From Prado023 sp963774745 (GTDB lineage Bacteria > Actinomycetota > Actinomycetes > S36-B12 > CAIYMF01), in contig CAVZGE010000011.1 in the NCBI GenBank assembly GCA_963774745.1, positions 248,001-312,000 on the forward strand: DNA of 64,000 nt, written 5' to 3'. Shown in pieces: positions 42,957-51,852 of the stretch; position 1 is the first letter of the stretch, and each line of letters starts with the position of its first letter. Under the pieces are notes generated by a model. It made no database searches. It was not told the DNA's origin and saw only the letters and a program-made list of their open reading frames with translations. Made by a program: the position numbers and the translations under genes.

Positions 42957-43718
42957 ATGACGATCACCGACATGTACCGCCTCGACGGCAGGGTGGCCAT
43001 CGTGACCGGCGCCTCCAGCGGGCTCGGGGTCGCCTTCGCCCAGGCCCTGGCCGAGGCCGGGGCCGATGTGGTCCTCGGCGCCCGGCGGGTCGACCGGCTC
43101 GAGGAGACCGCCCAGCTGGTGCGCGATGCCGGCCGGCGGGCCCTGACCGTCGCCACCGACGTCGCGGATCCCGCTCAGTGCCAGGCCCTCGTCGATGCGG
43201 CCATGGCCGAGTTCGGCCACGTCGACGTCCTGGTCAACAACGCCGGCATCGGCACGGCCGTGCCGGCCACCCGCGAGACCCCCGAGCAGTTCCGCCAGGT
43301 CATCGACGTCAACCTCAACGGCTGCTACTGGATGGCCCAGGCCTGCGGGCGGGTGATGGCACCCGGGTCCAGCATCATCAACATCTCCTCGGTCCTGGCC
43401 CTGACCACCGCCGGGCTGCCGCAGGCCGCCTACGCCGCGAGCAAGGCCGGGCTGATCGGCCTGACCCGCGACCTGGCCAACCAGTGGACCGGGCGCAAGG
43501 GGATCCGCGTGAACGCGATCGCCCCCGGCTTCTTCGAGTCCGAGATGACCCAGCAGTACCCGCCGGGCTACCTCGACGCGATGGCCGTACGCATCCCCAG
43601 CGGGCGCAAGGGGGACCCGCGCGAGCTGGCCGCCACCGTGGTCTTCCTCGCCTCCGCCGCCGGCGGCTACATCACCGGCCAGACCCTGCCGGTGGACGGT
43701 GGCCTGACCATCACCTGA
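42957..43718 (+). CDS. Short-chain dehydrogenase/reductase
   Basis: 253 aa classical SDR. It has the cofactor motif TGASSGLGVAF, NNAGIG, the catalytic Ser in INISSVLAL, Tyr-x-x-x-Lys in AAYAASKAGLIG, and the C-terminal ITGQTLPVDGGLTIT. Arg residues after the second strand (LGARRVDRLEE) favour NADP(H). Its substrate cannot be predicted. It ends 19 bp before the convergent Nei2 gene. Confidence 0.87.
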   Translation: MTITDMYRLDGRVAIVTGASSGLGVAFAQALAEAGADVVLGARRVDRLEETAQLVRDAGRRALTVATDVADPAQCQALVDAAMAEFGHVDVLVNNAGIGTAVPATRETPEQFRQVIDVNLNGCYWMAQACGRVMAPGSSIINISSVLALTTAGLPQAAYAASKAGLIGLTRDLANQWTGRKGIRVNAIAPGFFESEMTQQYPPGYLDAMAVRIPSGRKGDPRELAATVVFLASAAGGYITGQTLPVDGGLTIT

Positions 43719-43737
43719 CCGAGCCCGCCGGAGGCTG

Positions 43738-44511
43738 TCAGCGGCGCGGCTCCTGGCATCGCGGGCACCAGTAGGTCGGCCGGTCCAGTGGCGCTGTGCC
43801 CACGCGTCCGGATCGGATCGGCGTCCCACAGGATCGGCAGGGCTGTCCGGTCCGCTCGAAGACCCGGAGCTCACGGCGGGTCACGGCCGCGGCGGCGTCC
43901 ACCGAACGCAGCATCCGGCTCCGGATCCCGGACAGCGCCTCCGCCAAGCCGCTGACCGTCGACGTGGCCGCCCATGGGTCGACTCCCGCAGCCCACGCCA
44001 GCTCCGAGGCCCAGATGGTGCCCATCCCACAGACCAGCCGCTGGTCGAGCAGGGCCTCCACCAGCGGTCGGTCAGCGTGGACGAGGATCTCGGCGGCCGC
44101 TTCGGGGTCGAACCCGCCGGCCATGATGTCCGGGCCCAGATGGCCGACCCAGTGGGCCTCCTCGCGCGTCGGGCGCACCTCGACATCGTGCACCCGTACC
44201 CCGACCGCCTGGGCCGACGAGGTCGCCAGCCAGACCCGGATCTGGTGCCCCGGGGCACCGGGCCCACCGGGAGCACCGATCCGCCACGCACCGTCCATCC
44301 TCAGGTGGTGGTGCAGGGTCCACTCCCGGCGATCGTCGACCAGGCGCGTCAGCATGTGCTTGCCGACGACGTGCGTCGCGACCACCCGCATCCCCCGCAG
44401 GTCGACGGTGGCGAACCGCGGCACACGCAACTCGGCACGCACCAACGGACCGCCGACGAGGGCTGCGTCGAGCCGCTGGGCCGTGCGGCGCACAGCATCC
44501 CCCTCGGGCAT
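43738..44511 (-). CDS. nei2: Endonuclease VIII-like DNA glycosylase (Nei2)
   Basis: 257 aa. The start must be the ATG at 44511, because the mature N-terminus PEGD gives the catalytic Pro and the following Glu (an ATG at 44518-44520 would bury them). It has the H2TH domain (VCGMGTIWASELAWAAGVDP) and a C-terminal zinc finger (CRSCGTPIRSGR to YWCPRC). The Fpg/Nei family removes oxidised bases and cuts the strand by beta/delta elimination. Compared with Fpg it has the Nei-type N-terminal EGDAVRRTAQRLDAAL. It is downstream of AAC(3) on the same strand. Confidence 0.9.
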   Translation of the reverse strand: MPEGDAVRRTAQRLDAALVGGPLVRAELRVPRFATVDLRGMRVVATHVVGKHMLTRLVDDRREWTLHHHLRMDGAWRIGAPGGPGAPGHQIRVWLATSSAQAVGVRVHDVEVRPTREEAHWVGHLGPDIMAGGFDPEAAAEILVHADRPLVEALLDQRLVCGMGTIWASELAWAAGVDPWAATSTVSGLAEALSGIRSRMLRSVDAAAAVTRRELRVFERTGQPCRSCGTPIRSGRVGTAPLDRPTYWCPRCQEPRR

Positions 44512-44660
44512 GGGGCCCATCGTGACCCATCGCTGGCACGGCGGCCACCGGGGGCGAGACCGCCCACGCCCGGGCCGAGCAGAAGCAGATCGCGACTGGC
44601 CGACCTGCTGGATCGCCGGCCCGTGGAAGGGTGCCCCGGGAGCCGAGTGGTGGTGACGGG

Positions 44661-45461
44661 TCAGCGCAGGTTGGCCGTCATCCAGTCGGCCCCGAAGGAG
44701 ACGATGTCCGCCGCGGAGAAGAGCTCGGCGTCCGCGCCCCCGACTCGTCCGACCTGCGACCGGCCGGTGGCGAGGAACTCGCGCAGGATGATCGCGAAGT
44801 AGTCCTCCTGCGGCTGGCGCTCGTCCGGAACGATCCCGTTCTCGTCGTCAAGGCACTCGACGGTCACGATCCGTGGCCCATCCGGCCCGAGCACCCTGCG
44901 GTGGCGCCGGATCCGGACGGTGTCGGGCACGTCCGCGCAGTACTCGGCGAAGTGCAGCACCGAGACGGTGTCCGGGTCCGCACCCAGGCGCAGGACCCGA
45001 CCGCCGGAGGTCACGAAGCGCTCCAGCGCCGATCCGGGTCCGTAGTAGTCGTGCCACGGCAGCCCGTCGAGCAGCTCATGCGCCAGCCGCCCCCGCGCGG
45101 CGAAGCGACCCTCGGGGTGGTCATTGACCAGCGTGCCGGGCATGGTCCGCAGCACCTCCGCGAGGACGCCCACCTCGGGCAGGACCGGCGTCGTCGCGTT
45201 GTCGAACGGCTCCGAGTCGGCCAGGAGCCCCGCCCGCTCGTGCTCGGGATGGGCGTTCACCCAGTCCCACTCGTTGGTCGCCCCGAGGATCATCACCAGG
45301 GTGCCGTCGGGGCCGATGGCCCGCTCGACCGCGTCGATGACGCCGAGGGCGCCACCCTCCACCGGCCCGATCCGGCGCAGCGAGGCGTGCAGGAACAGCA
45401 GGTCGCCGGGCCGCACGCCCAGGGCACCCAGGTCGGCCGCCAGCGCGGTGGGTGTCAGCAT
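44661..45461 (-). CDS. AAC(3)-family N-acetyltransferase
   Basis: 266 aa from the ATG at 45461. Family blocks are LFLHASLRRIGPVEGGALGVIDAVERAIGPDGTLVM, NPEHERAGLL-like AHPEHERAGLLADSEPFD, and RLGADPDTVSVLHFAEYCAD. AAC(3) enzymes acetylate the 3-amino group of 2-deoxystreptamine drugs, but many chromosomal members act on unknown substrates, so resistance should not be assumed. It is divergent from the hydroxyproline operon, with only 28 bp between the two starts. Confidence 0.8.
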   Translation of the reverse strand: MLTPTALAADLGALGVRPGDLLFLHASLRRIGPVEGGALGVIDAVERAIGPDGTLVMILGATNEWDWVNAHPEHERAGLLADSEPFDNATTPVLPEVGVLAEVLRTMPGTLVNDHPEGRFAARGRLAHELLDGLPWHDYYGPGSALERFVTSGGRVLRLGADPDTVSVLHFAEYCADVPDTVRIRRHRRVLGPDGPRIVTVECLDDENGIVPDERQPQEDYFAIILREFLATGRSQVGRVGGADAELFSAADIVSFGADWMTANLR

Positions 45462-45476
45462 CGACCCAGTGTGCGC

Positions 45477-45482
45477 CAGAAT
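45477..45482 (+). promoter_or_regulatory. -10 box before the hydroxyproline operon
   Basis: CAGAAT lies 7 nt before the ATG at 45490 and there is no Shine-Dalgarno. Any -35 element would fall inside the 5' end of the AAC(3) gene, so the two divergent promoters overlap the neighbouring coding sequence. Confidence 0.35.
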
Positions 45483-45489
45483 CGCGCCC

Positions 45490-47880
45490 ATGACATTCCC
45501 CGGCGTGATCGTGCCCCTGGTGACCCCCTTCGACGAGGACGGGGGCGTGGCCCTCGACGGGTTCGGACCCCTCGTCGAGTTCGTCCTGGCCGGGGGGGTG
45601 TCCGGTCTGGTCGCGGCCGGCACGACCGGCGAGGGCTACGCCCTGGACCTCGACGAGCGCCGGGCGGTGGTCGAGGCGGTGATCGCCGCTGCCGCCGGCC
45701 GGGTGCCCGTGCTGGTCGGCGTCGGCGGCACCGCGACCCGCGAGGCGCTGGCGCAGGCACGACTGGCACAGGAGTGTGGTGCCGACGGGCTCATGGTGGC
45801 CGCGCCCGCCTACGTCCTGCCCACGCCCGAGGAGCTCGGCCGGCACGTGCGCGCGGTCCTGGATGCGGCACCGCTGCCGACCGTTCTCTACGACTACCCG
45901 GACCGCACGGGCGTCTCGTTCACGGAGAAGGCGCTGGACGCGGTCGCCGCCGACCCCCTGGTGGTGGGCATCAAGGAGGCATCGGGCGACCTGACCCGCG
46001 TCCGCCGCCTGCGCCGCCGCTACGGCTCCGACCTGCCGATCGTCTGCGGCGCGGACTCGATCGCGATGCGCTACTTCGAGATGGGGGTCGACTCGTGGAT
46101 CGGCGGGGTGGCCAACGCGCTGCCGGCCGAGCACGTCGCCCTGCTCGCCGCCGCCCTCGCCGGGGACACCGCCACCGCCTGGGCGTGGCAGAAGCAGATG
46201 ATGCCGATGCTGCGCAGCGCCGAGCGCACCCACTACACGCCCAAGGTGCGCCACGCCCTCGAGCTGCGCGGCATCCCCGTCGGCCCGCCGCGCCGGCCGC
46301 TGGCGGCCCTCGACGCCTCGGAGGCCCACGAGGTCGCCACGCGCCTGGCGATCGCCCTCGGCCAGGCCGACGGCGCCCCCTCGACCACCACCCACGGGCC
46401 ACTGGCACCGGACGCCACCCCCCTGCCGATGCACACCGAGGCCTACATCGACGGCGCGTTCGTGCCATCCGCCAGTGGCGCGACCATGGAGGTGCACAAC
46501 CCGGCGACCGGCCAGGTGATCGCCACCGTCGCCGCGTGCGGCGCCGAGGACGTGGACCGGGCCGTGGCCGCAGCCCGCGAGGTGTTCGAGCGCGGCGACT
46601 GGTCCCGCGCGCACCCGGCACACCGCCGTCGGGTGCTCACCCGGTTCGCCAAGCTGATCGAGCGGCACGCCGAGGACCTCGCCCGCCTGGACTCCCTGGA
46701 GGCCGGCAAGCCGATCACCGACTGCCGTGAGGGCGACATCCCCGAGTCCGCCGAGACGTTCCGCTGGTTCGCCGAGGCGATCGACAAGGTCTACGACCGC
46801 CTCGCCCCGACCGGCATCGACGTCGTGGCCCGGATCACCCGCGAGCCGATCGGCGTCGTCGGTGCGGTCATCCCGTGGAACTTCCCGACCCAGATGTTCG
46901 CCTGGAAGGTGGCCCCCGCCCTGGCGATGGGGAACTCGGTCATCGTCAAGCCCGCCGAGCAGACGTCCATGGCCGCACTCCTGCTCGCCGAGCTCGGCCG
47001 CGACGCCGGCCTGCCCAAGGGCGTCCTCAACGTCGTGCCCGGCCTCGGCGAGGAGGCCGGCCGGGCACTGGGCCTGCACCCCGACGTCGACATGGTGACC
47101 TTCACCGGGTCCACCGAGGTGGGCCGGTACTTCCTGGAGTACGCGGCACGCTCGAACCTCAAGCGGGTGACCCTCGAATGCGGCGGCAAGAGCCCGCAGG
47201 TCGTCCTGGAGTCGGTGCGCGACCTCGACGAGGTGGCCGCCGAGGCGGTCAGGGCGGCGTTCTGGAACATGGGCGAGAACTGCTCAGCCGGGTCCCGGAT
47301 CCTGGTGCACCGCTCGCTGCAGGCCGGGCTCGTCGAGCGGCTGGTCCAGGCCGCCGCCGACCTGCGCGTCGGCGACCCGAGCGAGCCCCGGACCCAGGTC
47401 GGGCCGCTGATCGACCCGGCCGCCTGTGGCCGCAGCGCCGGCTACGTCGCCCGGGGCGTGGCCGACGGGGCGCGGGTGGCCTTCGGTGGTGGTCCGGTCC
47501 TCGAGGAGACCGGCGGCTGGTACTTCTCCCCGACGGTCCTCGACGACGTCCCCCCTGACTCGCCTGTCGCGACCGAGGAGATCTTCGGACCCGTCGTCGC
47601 GGTGATCCCGTTCGACACCGAGGAGGAGGCGATCGCCCTGGCCAACGCGACGTCCTACGGCCTGGCCGCGTCGGTGTGGACCGACGACCTCGACGCCGCC
47701 CACCGCGTCGCCCGGATGCTCAGGGCCGGGACGGTGTCGATCAACTGCTACTCGGAGGGCGACATCACCACGCCGTTCGGCGGCTACAAGCAGTCCGGGT
47801 TCGGGGGGCGCGACAAGGGCCTGGAGTCCCTGGAGCAGTACTCCGAGACCAAGACGACCTGGCTGAGGGTGCGCTGGTGA
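45490..47880 (+). CDS. Fused DapA-type deaminase and 2-oxoglutarate-semialdehyde dehydrogenase
   Basis: 796 aa, one uninterrupted frame. Residues 1-292 are a DapA/NAL aldolase-like domain (GTTGEGYAL at 44-52, Tyr134 in LYDYPDRTG, Schiff-base Lys162 in VGIKEASGD). A 25-residue Pro/Thr-rich linker (293-317) joins it to an aldehyde dehydrogenase. That domain has PWNFP (Asn465), LECGGKSP (general base Glu563) and MGENCSAGSR (catalytic Cys598), and ends PFGGYKQSGFGGRDKGLE. With the downstream D-hydroxyproline oxidase and epimerase, the first domain fits 1-pyrroline-4-hydroxy-2-carboxylate deaminase and the second fits 2-oxoglutarate semialdehyde dehydrogenase (inference from operon). A fusion of these two steps is unusual. 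No Shine-Dalgarno precedes the internal Met 314, so two separate products are unlikely. Confidence 0.85.
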   Translation: MTFPGVIVPLVTPFDEDGGVALDGFGPLVEFVLAGGVSGLVAAGTTGEGYALDLDERRAVVEAVIAAAAGRVPVLVGVGGTATREALAQARLAQECGADGLMVAAPAYVLPTPEELGRHVRAVLDAAPLPTVLYDYPDRTGVSFTEKALDAVAADPLVVGIKEASGDLTRVRRLRRRYGSDLPIVCGADSIAMRYFEMGVDSWIGGVANALPAEHVALLAAALAGDTATAWAWQKQMMPMLRSAERTHYTPKVRHALELRGIPVGPPRRPLAALDASEAHEVATRLAIALGQADGAPSTTTHGPLAPDATPLPMHTEAYIDGAFVPSASGATMEVHNPATGQVIATVAACGAEDVDRAVAAAREVFERGDWSRAHPAHRRRVLTRFAKLIERHAEDLARLDSLEAGKPITDCREGDIPESAETFRWFAEAIDKVYDRLAPTGIDVVARITREPIGVVGAVIPWNFPTQMFAWKVAPALAMGNSVIVKPAEQTSMAALLLAELGRDAGLPKGVLNVVPGLGEEAGRALGLHPDVDMVTFTGSTEVGRYFLEYAARSNLKRVTLECGGKSPQVVLESVRDLDEVAAEAVRAAFWNMGENCSAGSRILVHRSLQAGLVERLVQAAADLRVGDPSEPRTQVGPLIDPAACGRSAGYVARGVADGARVAFGGGPVLEETGGWYFSPTVLDDVPPDSPVATEEIFGPVVAVIPFDTEEEAIALANATSYGLAASVWTDDLDAAHRVARMLRAGTVSINCYSEGDITTPFGGYKQSGFGGRDKGLESLEQYSETKTTWLRVRW

Positions 47881-49142
47881 GCCACGTCGTCGTCATCGGG
47901 GCCGGGATCATCGGCGCGTCGGTGGCCTCCTCCCTGGCTCGCCGGGGGGTGAGCGTCACGGTGCTGGATCCGGGGCCACCGCGCGAGGGGTCGTCGGCGG
48001 CCAACGCGGGGCACCTCGTGCCCAGCCACATCATCCCCTTCGCCTCGCCCGGGATGGTCGGTGCCGGGCTGCGCTCGCTGGCCCGCCGCGACGGGGCGTT
48101 CGCGATCAACCCCCGGTTGCGTCCGCGCCTGGCGCCCTGGCTCGCGCAGTTCGCCGCGGCCAGCACCGAGGCCAACGTGCGGCGTGGGGCGCCCGCCCTC
48201 GAATGGCTGCTGGGGACCTCGATGTCCCAGGTGGACCGACTGACCGCGGCCGGGGTCGACCTCGACCACGCCCGCGACGGCCTGATCCAGGTGTTCACCC
48301 GGCCCGAGAGCCTGGCGGCGGCACGCCACGAGGCCGAGCAGATGCGTGATCTGGGCTACCCGGCCCAGGAGATGTCGCTGACCGAGCTGCAGGCCGCCGA
48401 GCCACTGGTCCACGGCGCGGCCGGCGCCATCCTGCTGACCCGCGACGGCCGGCTGGACCCGGCCCTGCTGCTTGCGGCACTGCGCGCCGAGGCGGTGTCC
48501 CACGGTGCCCAGCTGCGCACCGCCACCGTCACCGGGATCGCCACCGGCCCGACCGCGGTCATCACCACCGACGGGCCCATCCCCGCCGATCAGGTCGTGC
48601 TGGCCGCCGGGGTCTGGACCCCGGAGCTGGCCGCAACCGTCCCGGGCGCCGACGGGTGGACCGCGCGCCTGCCGATCCTGCCGGCGAAGGGCTACAGCGT
48701 GACCGTTCCCGCCGTCGCGCAGGCGCCGAACCACCCCCTGCTGCTGATGGACCAGCGGCTTGCCGTGACCCCCATGGGCGACGGCCTGCGGATCACCGGG
48801 CGCTTCGAGCTGACCGACCCGTCCGACCGCGGGATCCCGGCCGCGCGCACCGATGCCCTGCTCGCCGGCGCCCGCGCCGCCCTGACGCTCCCCGCCGATG
48901 CCCGGGCCACGCAGCCGTGGAGCGGGCTGCGCCCGGCCACCCCGGACGGCCTGCCGATGATCGGCCGGGTCGCCCCCGGATCGCCGGTCGTCATCGCCTC
49001 CGGGCATGGGATGCTCGGCAGCACGACCGGCCCGGGCACCGGCGAGCTCGTCGCGGCGATGGTTCTCGGCGAGTCGCTGCCCATCGACGCAACGCCCCTG
49101 TCCCCCCAGCGGTTCGGTCGGCTCCCGAGGAGGGTGCGATGA
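47877..49142 (+). CDS. FAD-dependent D-hydroxyproline oxidase/dehydrogenase (DadA/DAO family)
   Basis: 421 aa. The FAD motif VVVIGAGIIGASVASSLARRG lies at residues 3-23, NAGHLVPSHI follows near residue 43, and the C-terminal FAD contact is GHGMLGSTTGPGTGELVA. This is the usual layout of D-amino-acid dehydrogenases. In 4-hydroxyproline degradation the enzyme oxidises cis-4-hydroxy-D-proline to a pyrroline, the substrate of the fused upstream deaminase domain (inferred). The GTG start overlaps the preceding stop (GTGA), and its own stop overlaps the epimerase start (ATGA), so all three genes are translationally coupled. Confidence 0.87.
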   Translation: MSHVVVIGAGIIGASVASSLARRGVSVTVLDPGPPREGSSAANAGHLVPSHIIPFASPGMVGAGLRSLARRDGAFAINPRLRPRLAPWLAQFAAASTEANVRRGAPALEWLLGTSMSQVDRLTAAGVDLDHARDGLIQVFTRPESLAAARHEAEQMRDLGYPAQEMSLTELQAAEPLVHGAAGAILLTRDGRLDPALLLAALRAEAVSHGAQLRTATVTGIATGPTAVITTDGPIPADQVVLAAGVWTPELAATVPGADGWTARLPILPAKGYSVTVPAVAQAPNHPLLLMDQRLAVTPMGDGLRITGRFELTDPSDRGIPAARTDALLAGARAALTLPADARATQPWSGLRPATPDGLPMIGRVAPGSPVVIASGHGMLGSTTGPGTGELVAAMVLGESLPIDATPLSPQRFGRLPRRVR

Positions 49143-50143
49143 GGTCCACGAGAGTCCTGCACTGCGTCGAGTCGCACACCGAGGGAATGCCCACGCGCGT
49201 GGTCGTCGGCGGGGTGGGCGTCATCCCCGGCGACACGATGGAGGCCCGCCGCCAGCACCTGATCCACGATCGCGACGACCTGCGCACGTTCCTCATGTAC
49301 GAGCCGCGCGGCCACGGCGCGATGAGCGGGGCGATCCTGCAGCCCGCCACACGCCCGGACGCCGACTGGGGCGTGCTCTACATCGAGGTCGCCGGGTGCC
49401 TGCCGATGTGCGGGCACGGCACGATCGGCGTGGCCACGGTCCTGGTCGAGACCGGGATGGTCGAGGTCAGCGAGCCGACCACCACGATCCGGCTGGACAC
49501 CCCTGCCGGGCTGGTCATCGCCGAGGTGGCGGTTCGCGACGGCCGCGCGGAGCACGTGACCATCCGAAACGTGGCGTCCTTCGCCACCGCCCTCGACGCC
49601 CACGTCGAGGTACCCGGGTACGGCCGCGTGCGCTACGACATGGCCTTCGGTGGCAACTTCTACGCGATCGTCGAGCTGGCCGAGGTCGGCGTCCCGTACG
49701 GCCCGGAGCATGCCCGCGACCTGATGGCGTTCGGCCTGGCCCTGCTGGACGCGATCGAGGCGACCGCTCCCCCGGTGCATCCCGGCGAGCCGGGGATCCA
49801 CGGCTGCCACCACGCCCAGCTGGTCGCCCCCGGGTCGAGCGCCGTGCACTCCCGGCACGCCATGGTGATCCGGCCCGGCTACTTCGACCGCTCCCCGTGC
49901 GGCACCGGCACCAGCGCCCGGATGGCCCAGCTGCACGCGCGCGGGCTGCTGGACATGGACACCGACTTCGTCAACACATCACTGCTCGACCGCCCCTTCC
50001 GCGGCCGGCTGGTCGAGTCGACCACCGTGGCCGGGATCGATGCAGTCGTCCCCACGATCACCGGCAGCGCCTGGATCACCGGGACCTCGCAGTACGTCCT
50101 GGACCCGACCGATCCCTTCCCGACCGGGTTCCTCCTCGGCTGA
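49139..50143 (+). CDS. 4-hydroxyproline 2-epimerase (proline racemase family)
   Basis: 334 aa. The two catalytic cysteines are present: Cys91 in MCGHGTIGV and Cys254 in SPCGTGTSA. Two Cys mark racemases/epimerases; the related 3-hydroxyproline dehydratases have Ser or Thr at the first position. EGMPTR near residue 15 and GGNFYAIVE near 171 are family blocks. The enzyme interconverts trans-4-hydroxy-L-proline and cis-4-hydroxy-D-proline, the entry step. GAGGAGG lies 6 nt before the ATG. It is last in the operon. Confidence 0.9.
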   Translation: MRSTRVLHCVESHTEGMPTRVVVGGVGVIPGDTMEARRQHLIHDRDDLRTFLMYEPRGHGAMSGAILQPATRPDADWGVLYIEVAGCLPMCGHGTIGVATVLVETGMVEVSEPTTTIRLDTPAGLVIAEVAVRDGRAEHVTIRNVASFATALDAHVEVPGYGRVRYDMAFGGNFYAIVELAEVGVPYGPEHARDLMAFGLALLDAIEATAPPVHPGEPGIHGCHHAQLVAPGSSAVHSRHAMVIRPGYFDRSPCGTGTSARMAQLHARGLLDMDTDFVNTSLLDRPFRGRLVESTTVAGIDAVVPTITGSAWITGTSQYVLDPTDPFPTGFLLG

Positions 50144-50161
50144 GTGGCAGACTCAGCGACC

Positions 50162-51025
50162 ATGGACGGTGCTCCCGCGATCCTGGTCACGGGCCTGGCG
50201 AAGGCCTACGGCGACCTCCGGGCGGTGGACGGCCTCGACCTGCGTGTCGAGACCGGCCAGTGCGTGGCCCTGCTCGGGCCCAACGGTGCCGGCAAGACCA
50301 CCACGACCGAGATCCTCGAGGGCTACCGCCAGCGCGACTCCGGCGACGTCCACGTGCTCGGGGTCGACCCCTCGAGGGCCGACCGCAGGTGGCGCGCCCG
50401 CATCGGGATCGTCCTGCAGCAGGTCGGCGACCTCAGCGAGCTCACGGTCCGCGAGTCGCTGGCCCACTTCGCCGGGTACTACCCGGACTCCCGCTCGGTC
50501 GACGAGGTCCTGGACCGGGTCGGGCTGACGGCCAAGGCGGACTCCCGGGGCCGGACGCTGTCGGGCGGCCAGCGCCGGCGCCTGGACGTCGGGCTGGGCA
50601 TCATCGGGCGCCCCGAGCTGCTGTTCCTCGACGAGCCGACCACCGGGTTCGACCCGGAGGCGCGCCGCGAGTTCTGGGCCCTCATCGAGTCGCTGAAGGC
50701 CGAGGGGGCCACCATCCTGCTGACCACCCACTACCTGGAGGAGGCCGAGGCGCTGGCCGACATGGTCGGGGTGATCAACCGCGGGCGGCTCGTGGCGTTC
50801 GACCCGCCGCACGCGCTCGGCGGCCGGCACACCGGCACCACCCGGGTGAGCTGGACCGAGGACGGCCAGCCCCGGTCGCAGGAGACGGACACCCCGACGG
50901 CCCTGGTCGCGGAGCTGGCCGCACGGTTCGGCGGTGAGGTGCCCAACCTGGCGGTGACCCGACCCACGCTGGAGGACATGTACCTCAGCCTCGTCGACGA
51001 CGGTGATCGGGAGGACCGACCGTGA
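50162..51025 (+). CDS. ABC-2 exporter ATPase
   Basis: 287 aa. It has Walker A GPNGAGKTTTTE, signature LSGGQRRRL, Walker B LLFLDEPTTGFDP and H-loop TTHYLEEAE, then a short C-terminal regulatory domain. It is of the DrrA/NodI type. The stop overlaps the permease start by 4 bp (GTGA). CAGACT lies 8 nt before the ATG. The palindrome CTGAGT/ACTCAG at 50140-50156 overlaps the epimerase stop and might end the hydroxyproline transcript weakly. Confidence 0.9.
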   Translation: MDGAPAILVTGLAKAYGDLRAVDGLDLRVETGQCVALLGPNGAGKTTTTEILEGYRQRDSGDVHVLGVDPSRADRRWRARIGIVLQQVGDLSELTVRESLAHFAGYYPDSRSVDEVLDRVGLTAKADSRGRTLSGGQRRRLDVGLGIIGRPELLFLDEPTTGFDPEARREFWALIESLKAEGATILLTTHYLEEAEALADMVGVINRGRLVAFDPPHALGGRHTGTTRVSWTEDGQPRSQETDTPTALVAELAARFGGEVPNLAVTRPTLEDMYLSLVDDGDREDRP

Positions 51026-51843
51026 GCGCCCCCGAGCGGAGCCACCCCGGCACGCTGTCCATCGGCCGGGCGCGCATCGGGATCGAGCTCAAGCAGCTGT
51101 TCCGCGACCGCGAGGCGTTCGTGTTCACCCTCGCCCTGCCGATGATCCTGATGCTCGTCTTCGGGTCCGTGTTCGGCAGCCAGCAGCTCGGGGACACGGG
51201 GATCACGTTCGCGCAGTACTTCGTCGCCGGCATGATCGCCTCGGGCATCGTCTACACGAGCTTCCAGAACCTGGCGATCGGGATCCCGCAGGAGCGCGAC
51301 GAGGGCACCCTCAAGCGGCTCGAGGGCACCCCGATGCCCAAGGGCGCGTACTTCATCGGCAAGGTCGGCCAGGTCTGCATCGTGTACGTGATCCAGATGA
51401 TCCTGCTGATGGCGATCGGGGTGCTGCTCTTCGATGTCGAGATGCCCAGCACCCCGGCGAAGTGGGGCACGCTGCTGTGGCTCAGCGTCCTGGGCCTGAC
51501 CACCTGGACGCTGCTGGGCCTGGCGTTCTCCTCGGTGCCGAAGTCGGGCAAGGGCGCCTCGGCGATCGTGACCCCGGTGATCCTGGTCCTGCAGTTCACC
51601 TCCGGGGTCTTCTTCGCCTACAACCAGCTGCCGGAGTGGATGCAGCAGCTCGCCGCGCTCTTCCCGCTCAAGTGGCTCACCCAGGGGATGCGCTACGTGT
51701 TCCTGCCCGAGGGAGCCGAGGTGCTGGAGGTCGTGGGCTCCTTCGAGATGCCCCGGGTGGCGATGGTGCTGCTGGTGTGGACGATCCTCAGCGCGATGCT
51801 CGCCTGGGGCTTCTTCCGCTGGCGGCGGCGCGGGGACGGCTAG
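51022..51843 (+). CDS. ABC-2 exporter permease
   Basis: 273 aa, six transmembrane helices. It has ABC-2 features: an N-terminal amphipathic IGIELKQLFRDREAFVF, the first helix LALPMILMLVFGSVFG, and LKRLEGTPMPKGAYFIGKVGQ after the third. The partner of the ATPase encoded just upstream. The substrate is unknown; no biosynthetic gene is adjacent, although a carotenoid cluster follows on the opposite strand. Confidence 0.88.
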   Translation: MSAPERSHPGTLSIGRARIGIELKQLFRDREAFVFTLALPMILMLVFGSVFGSQQLGDTGITFAQYFVAGMIASGIVYTSFQNLAIGIPQERDEGTLKRLEGTPMPKGAYFIGKVGQVCIVYVIQMILLMAIGVLLFDVEMPSTPAKWGTLLWLSVLGLTTWTLLGLAFSSVPKSGKGASAIVTPVILVLQFTSGVFFAYNQLPEWMQQLAALFPLKWLTQGMRYVFLPEGAEVLEVVGSFEMPRVAMVLLVWTILSAMLAWGFFRWRRRGDG

Positions 51844-51852
51844 GACCGCTGC

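Noticed and set aside
44661..45461. AAC(3) gene as proof of aminoglycoside resistance or transfer
   Set aside because: Composition matches the neighbours and there is no mobile-element context. Many chromosomal members do not act on drugs.
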